NCBI RefSeq assembly: GCF_000002235.5
Contig: NW_022145609.1
Location: forward strand, 26,301,493-26,365,492
DNA: 64,000 bases
Reading direction: 5' to 3'
From: Strongylocentrotus purpuratus
Taxonomy: Eukaryota > Echinodermata > Echinoidea > Camarodonta > Strongylocentrotidae
Part shown: positions 43,901 through 57,539 of the stretch, one piece after another
Position numbering within the stretch: the first letter of the stretch is position 1
How the letters are laid out: every line of letters starts with the position of its first letter
Notes under the pieces: generated by a model
Told to the model about the DNA's origin: nothing
What the model saw: the letters and a program-made list of their open reading frames with translations, nothing else
Databases searched by the model: none
Translations under genes and position numbers: made by a program

Positions 43901-46900
43901 AGCAAACACAGTACAAGACGTCTTACTAAGGAGCCCGAAAAGACAGGTGAATACAGGTGGATACAGGTGAATACATGTTCAGTAGTATGATGTGGGTTAT
44001 GTGTCCGGATGCCTAACATGAATAAATCTGTCACTGTTGCTTTTGGATTTAACCAAATGTAAAGATCATAAATAGTTATCTGTTACAATATTGTCTAACA
44101 TAAATCTATAAAGATTTATGAAATATTGTGTGTGAACTTCTTCAAAACCCTGAATAGAATCAACTGTCCAGATTCACAACCTGTCTTGGCACATAACGTC
44201 TGGTTATCCCGTCGGTGCATTCTTGGTAGTTTACATGTAATTAGATCATCACTCTAATGCAGGGTGACAGTCCATTTCTGCTTGATTAATTTGGGCATGT
44301 TCGCACAGGTGGGGTTATTAAAGCTGCGGATAGGCTGATACCCCTTGCTATTCTCATCTGAATAATTGGGTTAATTATAGCCAACATTTAGGTATATCCT
44401 GTATAAGTTATTTAATAAAATTTAGTTAAAAGTTCTTCCTTTCCACCTTTTTATCCTTCTTTCAACCTTTTTTCAACCTTTTTTCAACCTTTTTTCAACC
44501 TTTTTTCAACCTTTTTTCAACCTTTTTTCAACCTTTTTTCAACCTTTTTTCAACCTTTTTTCAACCTTTTTTCAACCTTTTTTCAACCTTTTTTCAACCT
44601 TTTTACAACCTTTTTACAACCTTTTTATCTTTCTTCCTTTTTTTAGTGGCCCTTCAAGTGCCGAAATTGCAGAAATGGTTTAATAAGGAAATGTTTTGTT
44701 TTTTTAAGTCGGTGTACCGGTATGTTGTCTAAACCAGAGCATGGTCATAATTTAAAAAAGCTCATATTAAAAGGTTTGAAGACTTACAGATTTCATGGTA
44801 ATGGTAATGGTTTTATTAAAAATTCATTGGAAGCCAGATGGCTGAATTGCATAACAGGAACCTCCCAGCAGACCAACAGTCCACAAGATTGACAATATTT
44901 ATTCAGTGAAAATCTGAGGAAATTTGTGAAGATGGCGACTGAGAACAACACATCGGTCTAATGTACAGTACTGTAGATCACTAGAATCCTCTGATAACTT
45001 TTCAGCAGACCCAAGAGGAGAGAGGCTGGGCGAGGAAAGATTTTAATCCACTCGTATTTTACTATTAAAGCAACTGTGGAATCATGTACACTATACCAAA
45101 GTCAATGGAAAACCAAGTAATTTAAGCAAGAAAAAAACATGTAAGAAAAATGCATATTAAATTTATTGCACACATGTATATGGGAATGTTTTAAATTTTT
45201 TTTTTTTAATGTACATGTAATAAAAACGGGTGATTTTTAACACGTTAAAAATGTAGTTCTGTTCATATGCCAACCCTGATTCGTATATGAAACAAATAAA
45301 CATACTGTAACACTATATCAGGCATATGCATATATAGAAAACAAACCTGTTACACGATAGAGACACGCGCACGCTTTACATGAGTACTCTGAAAAGTGGA
45401 TATTGACATTAACATTTTAATGTTGATAGCAAATTATCAATCAAGCATTAAATTCCACAATCCATTATATGTATGTACACAATACATGTACATGTACATG
45501 TAGTCATGTACATTGTACATGGTTCAAAGACTTGTGTCACTTGTGTGCATACATTGTGTACATTTGAAAATTATGCAAACTTCAGTTGATCATGCAAATT
45601 ATTGCAAAGACACCCCTGTATATACACACTCATTACCTGGTGACCTACACACATGAACATGTAAACAGAAACTAAACATTGGTTACTATGTTTGTAGTGT
45701 TTTAGAATACTTCTCATTGTATCTCGATAACACAATCTTCCATCTTCTTTAATAACAGCTCAATTTTATGGAGTAACCTTCATATCAATTAAGAATAGTT
45801 TATAGACAAACAACTGTATATAAAGCAATTTCTTTTTGATAAATTCTAAGAACTTTAATGATGTCAATGTCTATGCAATGTTTCCTCCTTCTTTTCTCTA
45901 TTAATGATAAAGAAAATTTTTCTTTATCATTTTGTAATCTTCATTTTTATGTTAATTATGTTATTGTTCAGTTTAATATTGTTATTTTGTATATTTTGTA
46001 AGGATCATCTTTTAAAAGCCATTTTTGTGATTTTCATGATCCTCCCACTTCACATACAATTACATGTATATTATTATATATGTTTGTATTTTGAAGATTG
46101 AATCATAATGTTTTTATCTTGCTATGGAAATAAATTTATGAAAAATGAAAAAAATGAACCAGCAAATATGGTTATCTGGATGAATATTCCTTTTTTACTG
46201 CAACCTTTTCAACAGACTCTGTGTGATTCATAAAATGTTTCAATGCATTGCAAAAATGATATGCAAGTGACTTGTTTCAATGCATTGCAAAAATAATATG
46301 CAAATTACTTGTTTAAAGGCTTTTTGGAAATGTTCCAGAATGTTCAACAAAGTTGTTTTAAAGTTGTGTTATTTGCATTTTTTTGTTCTTTCCTTTTTAG
46401 ATGAAATTGGACCACGTGGAAGTAAAGTATCAATGGCAACCAACAACAACATTGGTACAGGAAAAGCTACATTGAGATTACATACCAAGGGACCTGCTAC
46501 AGTAGAACAATTGGTAACAAAATTGACAGATTTTATTTCAGTTTTGTTCAATTCAATACCGGTAGTCCAATACATGAAGCCATATGTAGCTCTTGGTGAA
46601 AAAATAGGAAGGGTTGAGGGAAAATCCCCCGCCCCCAACCTGGGAACACCCTTATATTGTTTCTTTTTCTGTAATATTGTTTGTCTCGTTAGGAGCATAA
46701 TGAAATGCACAAAATCAGAATTACATACTGCACATGTCACCTGTACAGCCCTGATTCAATAAATGCATCAAAGGCTTTTGTTAGTTTCTTTGAATCCCGG
46801 ACTAAGATGGAATAAGCTACAAAGTTCAAAGTTTATGAAATTATCTGTACATGTACATCATAATTGGTTGGTAGAATATTTTGCTTGTCGAAAATACAGT

Positions 46901-48733
46901 AACAGTAGAATTGAAGAACTCATAAAAAAAGCAGTTTCTCAACCTCGCAAGTCCTTTGTTCGTGTACACATGTACTGTACATGTAGAAGCAACAATGCTG
47001 ATTTTGCAATTGGAATGAAGTACATGTACTTCCTGCCTGTCAGTGTTTGATGCCTTTGGGGAGAATTAGATTAATTCTGTTTCCATTCACTTGTGAGAAA
47101 GATTTGACATCTTGACATTCTACATGTATGTCTTTCTTTAAAATATGCTTGTTTGTTGTAGGTTGCTGCTGATGAGCTGGGTTGCTTACGTAATGATTCA
47201 TTTTTCCTGTATCAGTGAGAAATGAATGTAATGCATGTATTATATTTTCAAGCACAGGAAATGAAAATTCATTTAAGCCTGGCTTGAAATACATGTGTAG
47301 ATGAAAAGTTGGACTTACCACTTATGCAAACATTACTGGTATACAGTACAGCAATCTTTAAAAAAAATGATTTCCATGTATTCAGGTGTACACTGAACTA
47401 AAGGCACTAAAGTTGTACATATTTCTATCAACTTTGGTGCAAGAATCATCTCGGAGTGTTTAATATAGAAGGTTAGATTACCAATGAAAACTTATACAAT
47501 GTGACATATCGACCATCAAAACAACAAAGGTGACATGAAAGGTTTATATTTCCCATTTCATTAACAAAAATCATTGTGATTGAAAACTTTTTTGTTTTTA
47601 AGCTTGAAAGATTAATTAATGTATCTACATCATATATATTTAGGTGAACTACTTTCATTCTTCGCATCAAAATTAGACGTACATTTTAGTATATCTTGGA
47701 GGTACATTTATTTTAATTGCCTAAAGTTACATAAAAATGTACAGTAAACATGTACTGTACATCTAGTTGGCCATTGATGAAATATCCCCCAGTAGAAATT
47801 AGTAAATTCTGTTGAACCTACAGTTGAGCTGTATTGAAACAACAACAAACATATTTGATATTCTGAAAAGAAATCAATAGGCCCACATGTGTATTAAAAT
47901 GTTTTAAAATTGTTGTGTACCTTGCAGCCCGAGGAATACGAGACGCTAGCCGTAGGGAAAGTTGATGACTGTCTGGAGAGTTACATGGGAATCAGAGATC
48001 TTGATTTAGGTGAGTCATTTTGTTTTGTTTATGCCTTTATTTTTAAAATATTAAAACAAATATGTATATTTGTATTATTGTTATCATTTTTTTATTGTTG
48101 GGGGAGAGGGGTGGGGGGGGGGGAGGGGTGCTGTTAAAATTAATGATGTATTTTTCAAATTTGATATGTTGGAGGGAAAAATAACATGGCCCTAGCCGCC
48201 CTAAAGAACTTAGTTTACATAGAACTTTACAAAAATTATTTTCTTTGTCAATTTTAACCCTAACTTTAATCTGACAGGTTGTGTATTATTATTAGGATTA
48301 CCCATACAGTGTAGGTTCAATTGTAAAATAATGTTTTAATAGGTTATAGTACTTTGAGAGATTATACATTTTGTGGGGAATATTTTCATTCTCTCCAAGA
48401 CATTCAATTTAGTGTATATGTGATCTGTTTTATGTTTGTAAAACATACTTGTTGAAAAGCAAACTTTTTTTTATGCTGATGTGAGTTTCACCGTGATTAA
48501 ATCAGTTCAACTCATTTGGTTTCTTCCTAATTTGATCAGCCGCATCGATCGTGGACATGTTCAAGGGCAAGACTGACTTTGTGGAGTTCATGACGGCCTT
48601 CAACGAGCACTTTGATCTCTTTGGATTCCCCGAAGCCTTTGTCTTTGAAGTCTGGGGCTTCATCAAAGATGCAAAGGATAAAAGGCTCACAGATCCTGCC
48701 AGCAATCTAGTCGAATTCGACGAAGCATTCTAA
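40987..48733 (+). CDS. GIPC: GIPC family PDZ adaptor, 5 coding exons
   Basis: Exons 40987-41340, 42510-42876, 46401-46513, 47928-48009, 48540-48733; all GT-AG, phases consistent, 1110 nt (369 residues plus stop; human GIPC1 is 333). The N-terminus [13 protein letters not shown] is basic, then Pro/Ser-rich. GH1 follows ([44 protein letters not shown]). The PDZ domain covers about residues 153-236, with carboxylate loop LGLTI at 165-169 and [15 protein letters not shown]. The C-terminal GH2 has [25 protein letters not shown] and [17 protein letters not shown] proteins link receptors with C-terminal PDZ ligands to myosin VI through GH2 and act in endocytic trafficking. An upstream in-frame ATG at 40906 exists, but 40987 fits the family start. 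Which vertebrate paralogue (1-3) is closest cannot be said; one invertebrate GIPC is expected. Confidence 0.95.
41676..42337. mobile_element. Family D MITE copy 2 (GIPC intron 1)
   Basis: Reverse-orientation homologue of 18835-19457. The left end TGTGACCAAAGTTCG and the right end CGAACTTTGGTCACCCC are inverted. TA flanks lie at 41674-41675 and 42338-42339. It ends about 170 bp before the GIPC exon 2 acceptor. Confidence 0.8.
43094..43462 (-). mobile_element. tRNA-derived SINE, body type 2, full length (GIPC intron 2)
   Basis: On the minus strand the head reads GAGTTGGCTCAGTCCG (A box), then GGGTTCGACTCCC (B box). A body follows with CGTTGTGTGTTAACGTGCCC and AGAGTAGGGGGAAACCCC, ending in a (GAA)n tail at 43097-43110. 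The closest relative in the window is 37548-37823. Confidence 0.85.
44460..44628 (+). repeat. 11-bp minisatellite in GIPC intron 2
   Basis: About 15 near-perfect copies of TTTTTTCAACC; the last two are TTTTTACAACC variants. Intronic. Confidence 0.95.
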
Positions 48734-49378
48734 AAGGAGGTATAATATGCACCATCTCCACTGCACTTTTTGATAGGGGGAGGCATTTGCTGGAGGGGCG
48801 TCCAGCTTGTGCATGTCATCGCATTCTTGTCTTGTTAATAACATAAAGGCAGCACATTCAAAAAATGGCTTGCTTCTGAGAGTAAATTATAAATTTGTAG
48901 GAGGAAACAAATGCGTTAATGATGTTGAATTTGGGGTTGATTTATTGCCAGACCTAGTAGATGTTTTGTCCTTGAAAATGTTAATGTTTTTATTACGATG
49001 AATAAATTGATGAGATTTGAACAAGATTTTTAAATGTGCTCATCTCCATGTTGTTTGAAAGATAGCTATCATGTGCAAAGTCAATGTTGCGTCTACCAGA
49101 ATCATGTCAATATTCAAGAAACATGGCATTTCATATTGTAGGCTGTTTTTAAGAAATGATGTGTTTTCTTGTGGTCCAGGTGACCCTTGCTACATTTGCA
49201 CCAGCCGCTTTTTCCAAATTCAAATCATGTTTGCACTTTGCAGCTACTGTACTGCCTCGTACATGTGTGCCTACAATGTACAAACTCTTTAGAATTACTT
49301 ATACAAATTTGTGTGATAAAAGTGTTTTTGTATTTCTTCTTGTAGGTGTTTGTGAGTGCTTAAGCCTTGAAACCATAA

Positions 49379-49384
49379 AATAAA
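49379..49384 (+). terminator. Candidate polyadenylation signal of GIPC
   Basis: AATAAA about 650 bp after the GIPC stop, within CCATAAAATAAAGACATAA. It is the clearest signal downstream of the last exon, though others may be used. Confidence 0.5.
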
Positions 49385-50786
49385 GACATAATTTCTTTCT
49401 TGTATGTATTCAAAAGATTTGTATATTGAACGTTTTTAACAAATTGAGTCCATTCGGATCTTTATATATTAATTCTATTTACTAGCCTTGTAGAAATGAT
49501 TGCTGGTCGATTCCGAAAATTTCCTTGACCTGTCTGAAAGTCATAGTGAACATGAACTTCATGATTATTTCATATTGAAAATTGAAAATAGAACTAAAAA
49601 CAAATTCCTTTATGTACATGTATGAAAATTCTTTTTATAAAAATATGATATCACTGATCATGATGTCCCACGTTTCGGAAATCATAAACTGGGAATGGGA
49701 CCAAATATTTCTTATCTTCATTTCGATCTTCTAGACTTACATGTATATCCATAGCGGTGAGGTTGCATTGTGTTTGTCTATGATTAACATGCAAACTTAG
49801 GCCTTTGTTATAAGAGGAAATACACAATCGGGTGTTCAAACACTCCCTTATTTATTGTGCTAGTATCATAAGAAGAGATAACATCATGCAATGAAGTCAC
49901 ACATCTCAACTAATTGGAGGATCAAAGGTGCATTAAAACATAGTACCAATGTAATATACCGATAGTCAAAACAAGTGTGTTACAAGTTTGTGACAACTTG
50001 CAAGGCAGATATTCAATCATTCTTATTTACAATGTACATTCCCGTAAAAGGGATAAAGGGGAATAGGAACAAAAAGTGGAAAGTTTCTTTGACAAAAAAA
50101 TATTTTCCCAGGAGTGATACATACCCTTTTCATTTTTTTAAAATATATTTTTGTTCATCATGAATCATTATGAATGGAAAAATGAAATGAATTATGGAAT
50201 TTATCGTTCATGTTGCCCCGCTCTTCAACATTTTGTTCCTATTCACTTCTATGTACCTATACTCTACAAAATACAATTAAGAGAGAAACAATGTACAGTA
50301 CATGTGCAAATACTAACAACAGCTATAATATAACTTTTAGGAATATAGTTAATAGCGATCTCCCTACATACTTCATTAAAATACATGTACATAGCACATG
50401 TAAAGTACATGTATCTAGCAGCTAGCCATTATGATTAATTATTATTCATATACCGGTACCGGTAGAAGATTATATCTCAATCATTCCTTGACATGTGTTT
50501 CCAGTACTTTAATCTTTGGGCATTACCAAATCATCAAGAAGATTATGTACCTGTGGTTTTTTAGAATAACTTTTTTGTTTTGGATGGATATTTGTAATCA
50601 GCCAGCCCAGCTTCAAACAATAGCAAAGTACTTCAGTAGAGTTTCTCATACCTCCTTGATACATGTACATGTAGGTAACCACAATATTTCTTTGCATTTG
50701 TACACTCGTACAAAAATGTAAATGCTATACATTGCCTCTAATAGAGAAGAGCGTCAAATATCCCAACCTACAACTTCTGCCTCAAT

Positions 50787-51082
50787 AGGCCTGTTTTCAT
50801 CAGCTTGAGTTTGCCAAATAACCCGCTATTTTCAGACTCGGGATATTATCCCGAAGCTCAAAATTGCGTCGTAACGAGACCGATACGCTCATCACAAATT
50901 AGCTCAGGTGGGCGCAAATTAGCCCGCTATTTCCTGCTAAATTGGAAACAAGACCAACATTTCTCTGGATATTTTCTCGACCAAATGTCCCGCTAATTGC
51001 AACTGCAGGCTAATACAATTTGAGATCAGGATAATTAGAATAGTGGGTTATTTGGTAAACTTGGGCTGATGAAGGCAGGCCT
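50787..51082. mobile_element. Foldback MITE with ~45-bp inverted ends
   Basis: The left end AGGCCTGTTTTCATCAGCTT, then GTTTGCCAAATAACCCGCTA, is mirrored by the right end TAGTGGGTTATTTGGTAAAC, then GCTGATGAAGGCAGGCCT. The interior repeats AAATTAGCCCGCTA-type words. Non-coding. Confidence 0.82.
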
Positions 51083-51903
51083 AATTCTTGCATTAAGGTG
51101 GATATGGAATGGAGTAGATTTGAAGGCTTGATAAGGTTTAGCGCTACAGACTAATCCGAAGTGGGTGTACTGCATTTGGAATTCAGACTTTGAACCGATG
51201 ACTGTACTAACATCTAAACAGCATGATAGCAGAGTCATAACACACTCTTTAGATGTTATAAATACAATGGAGGTTAAATATATGCATGGAGCAGAATTGA
51301 GATTCGAGAATCCTCTATTTTCGATATCAGTAAAGTTTCTGTTGACAGGAAAAGTACCCTATAAACTGTGAAAATTGTACACAGTAATAGCTATTGAAAC
51401 ATAGATTTTCTTACAATACAATTAACAGAAATGCTACTCGCAGGGAGGTGAATAAATGATCATTACATACATTGTAGCTGCCAACCATTCCTGTTTTGGA
51501 GGCATGATTCCTATTTTTTGGCCTTCAAGTTTGTTTTGAACTCTAGATTCCTCTCTTTTTTTTCCTGAAATTTTCTGTGTGAAAAGCATAAAACATCAAA
51601 TTTGTTCAAAGGTTAAGGAGGTAATGATGTACTTTCGGCCCTTTATGGTGGAAAATAATATGTGTACACATATTTACAATGTACAATTGATAATTACTGC
51701 ATGAAACATTAAGCACTGGTACTTAGTTTTAATCAGGTCAGCAAATTGATGTAATTTTGAAAGCACGTACGTTTGGTATCCGCCCTGAATTTTATATATA
51801 GATGGAATCATGGATTTCTGATATGATATACTGTAGAATTGAGAAACATCCCTCAGGCTGTATAATTAGTTTTTAATTAGACTGATGGGCATGCTGAAGC
51901 CTC

Positions 51904-52032
51904 GGTCACAAATGCCTTTACGAACTGCTACGAACGCCGCACGAACGATTTTCAGACAATGGAAATTCGGGAAGACAATGGAAAAACACGGAGATTCGTA
52001 CGAAATTATCGTTTGTACGAACCTTTGTGACC
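51904..52032. mobile_element. Short foldback element, GGTCACAAA ends
   Basis: GGTCACAAATGCC at the left and CCTTTGTGACC at the right, with mirrored CGTACGAA/TTCGTACG words inside. About 130 bp. Confidence 0.6.
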
Positions 52033-55000
52033 ATAGCATTAGAAATGAGACAGTTAGGCCATTAAAAAAAAAAACATGTTTAGCTTCCCCGCCCACTTCC
52101 TTTTTGGGGGCCGCCTCCTATTTTATTTTATTTTTTGAATTTTGAATTTTGTTGAATTCTTTTTTCTTTTTTTTGAAATGTTTTTGAAATTTGTTTAAAT
52201 AAAAAAAATTAAAAAAAACACTGCTCAAATGGATCTATTTCTGATGAAATTTTTTTTTTAAATGTCAGCGGCCATCTTAAAAATAGCCCGACTGTCAGGG
52301 GAAATGTACCGAGCGGCCATTTTGAGTGGCCATTTTCGAAAGAAAACAGAGAAAAAAAAGGGCCTCCTCCTTCCTATTTTTCAAAAAAACAGGACGCTAA
52401 ATATGTTTGTTTTTTTATTTGGTCTTATATACAAAGGTCCATGAATTTTGTGAGATTGTGCTTGCATAGTAGAACAGTTGCAGGCCGGAATGGACAATCA
52501 CCTGAACTTGTTGACCATGTTACATCATCGGAATGGGAGACCAAACAGTTTGATTTGCAACCTCAAGTAGAATTAAGGCTGTGCATTGTCATTGTTAAGG
52601 TTGTTATGTATTGAGCTATTGGCATTGTTGAAAGGGACTTGAGGAAGTAGTCAATCTTCCACTCTAATAGTACAGGAGGCAGGCATTTTCATACATAATT
52701 ACCAAAAGTAATAAAACCGGGTCTACAGAATGCATGAATGGTGAACACATACATGTTTTATGAGGCTGTAAAGAATTCAGCTTGCATTTAATTTCACTAT
52801 GTGACTGAATAAATCACCTTGGCACTGTTTACTATTTAATTGATCTTATTATCCCACCAAAGAAAAGAATTATGCAAAGAATGACCAATTTTTGTTCCTG
52901 CTTACATTTATACACCCTTATTTCTGATAGCCACATTTAATTTCCTCTGGAATCTCATGATTTTTCAAACGATTTAGGAGAAAAATCAATCATAATCTAT
53001 ACATTTTATTTGCCAATTATTCACAGAAAAAAGATTATTGAGTATTCCTCACCATTCAGTTGCAATTAATCTTTTTGAATCTGGATAATTGTGGTTAATA
53101 TCAAAAACCTTTTCATAACCAAAAGATATTCACTCAACAATCAACATTCATTTTGTAATAATCCTCACCTCAATTGTATTCAATATATTTACATGAACTG
53201 CTCAAGTAGAGAACCAAGGATGCTACTTATGTTTTTGTCTATAATGTGCATGTATTCAATAGTTAATAGTGAGTGCTTTAAATATTCATATACACCAAAC
53301 AAAATCATTATTTTTTTTAATAATAGAGATTTCAAAATTATGTCAGTTAGTTTCTTTAAAAAAAAAAGGTGTAGATTCTATTTTCTTGTAAATTGTTTCA
53401 TTCTGAGAGCTCTCCATCTACATTTTCACACTTTGTGCATGCTGGATTATAATGATTCAAACATTGATCTACCAAAGCAATTTATGTCAGAATCTGTGAC
53501 TTTTATTGAGTGACCTTCTGAGCTGTGCAAGCAAGCACGTACCTGTGCCTTCAAATTCAATCGCCATGTTTCTTTCAAATCATTGCATTGTACCAGTGGC
53601 AATTACATCACTTTCAAAGCACAGATAGATTTTAGTATATGAAGGCTACAGTGTAACATACATGTACAATGTATGTCATGGTAATGTACACTTATTCTGT
53701 ATTTGTTTATTTTTTGTTGTTGCTTTGTTACTTTTTTAGTTCATGTACATGTAGATATTTTTAGGGTAGTTTTTGTCATTTTCTTTGTTTTAACTTTGGG
53801 GTGCATTCATAGTTCAATGGTGTCTTATCAGAACTAGCCTTATATAACAATTTAAATAAAAAATATATAAAAATAAAAAAATAACAGTCCATTGGAACTT
53901 TTTCTCCTTCAAACTTGTCCATAGCATGGTGGTTAATTTGCTCTTAAATTTGGAAATGTATATATTGGATTGGACTTTATATATATATATACTATATATA
54001 CATAGTATGAACAGCAGATTGTTTTGGGGCCTTAAACTTGCAGGAATATGGGGGTTGCATGGGTATTGCAATATGTACTTAATACTACACATGCATCTAC
54101 AGTACATGTACATGCATTGTACAATTTACCATGTCACCACATCCTGTTTCAGTGCTCCGCACATTTACAGCTACATATGTTCTTTATTTCTTTTCTTCTT
54201 TTGTATTTGTGCTATGATGCTTGCAGTGACTAAACTTTTTTCATGCTTTCAGATTTGTTTCCTACATTGTAATTGAGTATATCCCCAAATTACTGTGTAG
54301 AGAACAATGTGTCTTTCAAAATAGAATGCTCTCTACTTTTCATCTTTTAGAGTACAATACATACAGTGTAGGCCCAAAATCATATGTAGTTGAAATACTA
54401 GTATTTTACAATACATTTTTTGTATTGATGTCATCCATAGACATCTAAACTACAAATTATGTTAAATCTCTCTATCAAATTATATGGTTGTAAATAAGAA
54501 TTGATGTACACTGTATATGAGGAAATTAAAATGATTTATTAGATAATGTACAGTTTCTTCACACAGTGAATGAAAACTTTATCTTCTGTTGTGCATGTGG
54601 TGCTAAGCAGAAAAAGGAATATGTTTGTTTTTAATAAATTAGTTAGGATTTAAATTAGAGAGGTTTGTAAGTAAAAACATGTCATCAGTATGACAGTCGG
54701 CAATTTTAATTTTGAAGACTAAACTACATGTAGTTAACATTCACACAATAAAGATAACCATATATGGTTACACCTGTAGGTTAAAAGTTGCTGTATGTGT
54801 AGTAGGGAATAGAATATGTGTATCACACACATTATTTATGACTATGCTTTGTCATTTTAATATCATATCAAAAAGTGAATAGAGGTTCATCTGCATAAGT
54901 TTAGGATGATTATTTTTTTTATCATCAATTGTAATAATGAACATGAAGCATATACACATGAATATAAACGCACTTCTGCTTGCACACCGAGTCTCTGAAG

Positions 55001-55511
55001 GATTTTTTTTTTTTAAGCATTCTCCATTAGCTCGCTAATTTCATCTTGACATTTACAGTGTAATAATCATAAAGTAACATGCACGTAAGTGCTAGCACAG
55101 CTACAATTGTGTAATGGGTTTAGCAAGGTAAAAATATCATGCATCGCAGTTGCACGTACGCTGCACAAATTGGAGTATGCCTGCTTCGTAATTACTATAG
55201 TCATGGGTATTGATGACCTTCGATTATGAACAATCAACGGTTTTTGAGACCTCGATGTCATCCTACAACTCTCTCCCTGTCATGTCATCAATACGATAAA
55301 ATTTTCATTAATAACATGTACCGTACATGTGTGAATTATTAGCTGGTGCAATGCTTCATATATTATCTTCATGTACATGCATGTACTCTTGCGGGGAAAT
55401 GAATTTGCATACTTCTTAGCGGTACTTTTATAATTTTGAATAAATACATGAGAATTTTTTTTTTTTAATGCAACTGTTTGTTAAATCTACATACATATTT
55501 GGTTTGATATA

Positions 55512-55701
55512 CAGTCAAACCTGTCTATAGCGACCGCCCAAGGGAAGCACAAAAAGTGGCCTTTGCAGACAGGTGGTCTTTGTAGACAGGTTCCTTTAGT
55601 ACATGATTCAATGAGAAACCATTTTCAAGGGAAACAACAAATGTGGCCTTTGTAGACAGGTGGTCTTTGTAGACGGGTGGTCACTAAAGCAGGTTTGACT
55701 G
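55512..55701. mobile_element. MITE with CAGTCAAACCTG ends
   Basis: CAGTCAAACCTGTCTATAG at the left and AAAGCAGGTTTGACTG at the right. The interior repeats GGCCTTTGTAGACAGGTGG. The terminal motif resembles widespread DNA-transposon-derived repeats of marine invertebrates (from memory, not checked). Confidence 0.75.
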
Positions 55702-55822
55702 AAAATTTACACTTGAAATTTTATATACACCCTGTACTTAATCCAATTAGCCCTCCAGGATAATATTTTGTGCTTTCATATTCATGTAGATGTACATGTA
55801 TATAGTGCGGTATGAAAATACG

Positions 55823-55854
<32 letters not shown>

Positions 55855-57539
55855 CATATATCTCCCCTGATGCTGTGAATTATGCCCTGTCACTTTGCGA
55901 TGCAATGTAAGATCAAATATTGACGCTTACCATAATCATTCAGAATTTTCAGCATTTCTGACCTTTTCTGCAGTACTGCAGTTATGCCACCACAACACTA
56001 CACACTGTTTTCAGGAAGTAAATGTACACCACATTTTTCTTCTTCTTTGTATTTCATGACAAGGAATAGAAGAAACCACATTTATTGATCCTTAAAAGGT
56101 TTTCACTTGTATGTGTTTTAGCAGCTGGGCTGTTAAACATACATACCATACCTGTATTCTACAAATTAAAATACATATATTTTATGGCTTTGTTGCATTT
56201 TTATACTAAATTAGCTCGCATGCTACATGGCGCAGTAAATTATAAATACACATACAAGTCAAGTGTGTAATTGCTCAATTGTCATTACCATCCAAAATCT
56301 GATTTCATTCAATGTTTTTATCATCTACCGGTATATTGAGGGAGTTTTAATGAAATTCATACAGGTAGTTAATGATGTACATGTTTGCAAGCAAAGTATT
56401 ACCTTGTATCTGTATGCAAGATGAACAGAGCTGCTTGTCTTGTATCTAACCCTAACCCTAACCCTATCGGTGTACCGGTATATGTGCATGTACCTGTATA
56501 TCTCTATATCATTGGTTGCATTATATTGTAACACGATACTTTATTGAACAGGTTTACTGAAATATTAACTTGACAGGGATAGCAACTGCTCATAAATCTG
56601 TGAGTGGTTTTATAGTTATAGAATTTTAGTGATTAAACGTTTATGACGACAATTTCATCGGTTTAATTATATCAACTATAAGTTTTCTTTATCCCTCCCC
56701 AATATCCTATTGAAATAACCTACGAAAACCTGAATTGAAAATAGAAAGAGATGAACTGTTTTACATCGAACAAAGAAAATGGTGAGTTGTTTCACCATTG
56801 TGTTTTTAATTGTATTCAATCAAGCTCGAGCACCCACTCTATTCTATATTGAGCTCGTCACTACCGCCTCGCTCTGCAGATCTTGGGAATATCCAAGTCA
56901 ATTATTCAGAATAGAAGCTTTCTCTAATTCAATTGTACATGTACATGTACATTGTAACTGTAACGAATAAGATGTAGTAGAGATCCCTCTTGTTCTTATG
57001 TAAAAACTGTATGTGATAAAAATAATTGTATTTGATTATGAGCATGTACACTGTACCGATATGTTTGTACTGTAGATTTCTCTCTTAATACAAGCTCATA
57101 CATGTACATGTATATTGTACAATACATTGCCTGACATGATTTTTTTTCGCCTACGGTAGCCCTTTTATTACAAAATCTTATTTGCCTATACATGTACAAA
57201 ATAGAAAGTTGTTGCTTTTAAAAAAAACCAAAGTGCCCTGTATTTGATGTCATTGCAAAGCCAGCTTCTTCACTTCATGATCATGAGTAGCCTCTATTGG
57301 CATCAATTGGGTAATTGACTTGAACATTTCCATGAAAAAACAAGTGTGGCAATGAGAGGGTTTATCAATCCAGTGGCTCGAAAGAACCTGCCATTTTCAT
57401 AGGTCATTGGGAATATAAACAATTTCTTGCTTTAATATTTTGTATATATGTAATAACTGGTCTTTCATTGGGACAAAGTGCCTCAAAGTCATTGTACTTG
57501 AGTTGGGCAAGGGGAAATAATAAATGCTAATATTGAGAG

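Larger units (their letters stand above)
49400..57539. other. Intergenic, no gene seen
   Basis: AT-rich sequence with short open frames only. It holds three foldback elements (50787-51082, 51904-52032, 55512-55701), a (TA)n run at about 55820-55850, a short (CCCTAA)n at 56446-56467 and many TACATGTA words. No conserved coding motif was found on either strand. Confidence 0.55.

Noticed and set aside
44460..44628. Regular repeats considered as a CRISPR array
   Set aside because: No spacers: the 11-bp unit is contiguous, and the DNA is animal nuclear sequence.
53091..54276. Open frames of 99-140 codons in the gene-free right half
   Set aside because: AT-rich chance frames with no motif, no splice context and no repeat in related frames.
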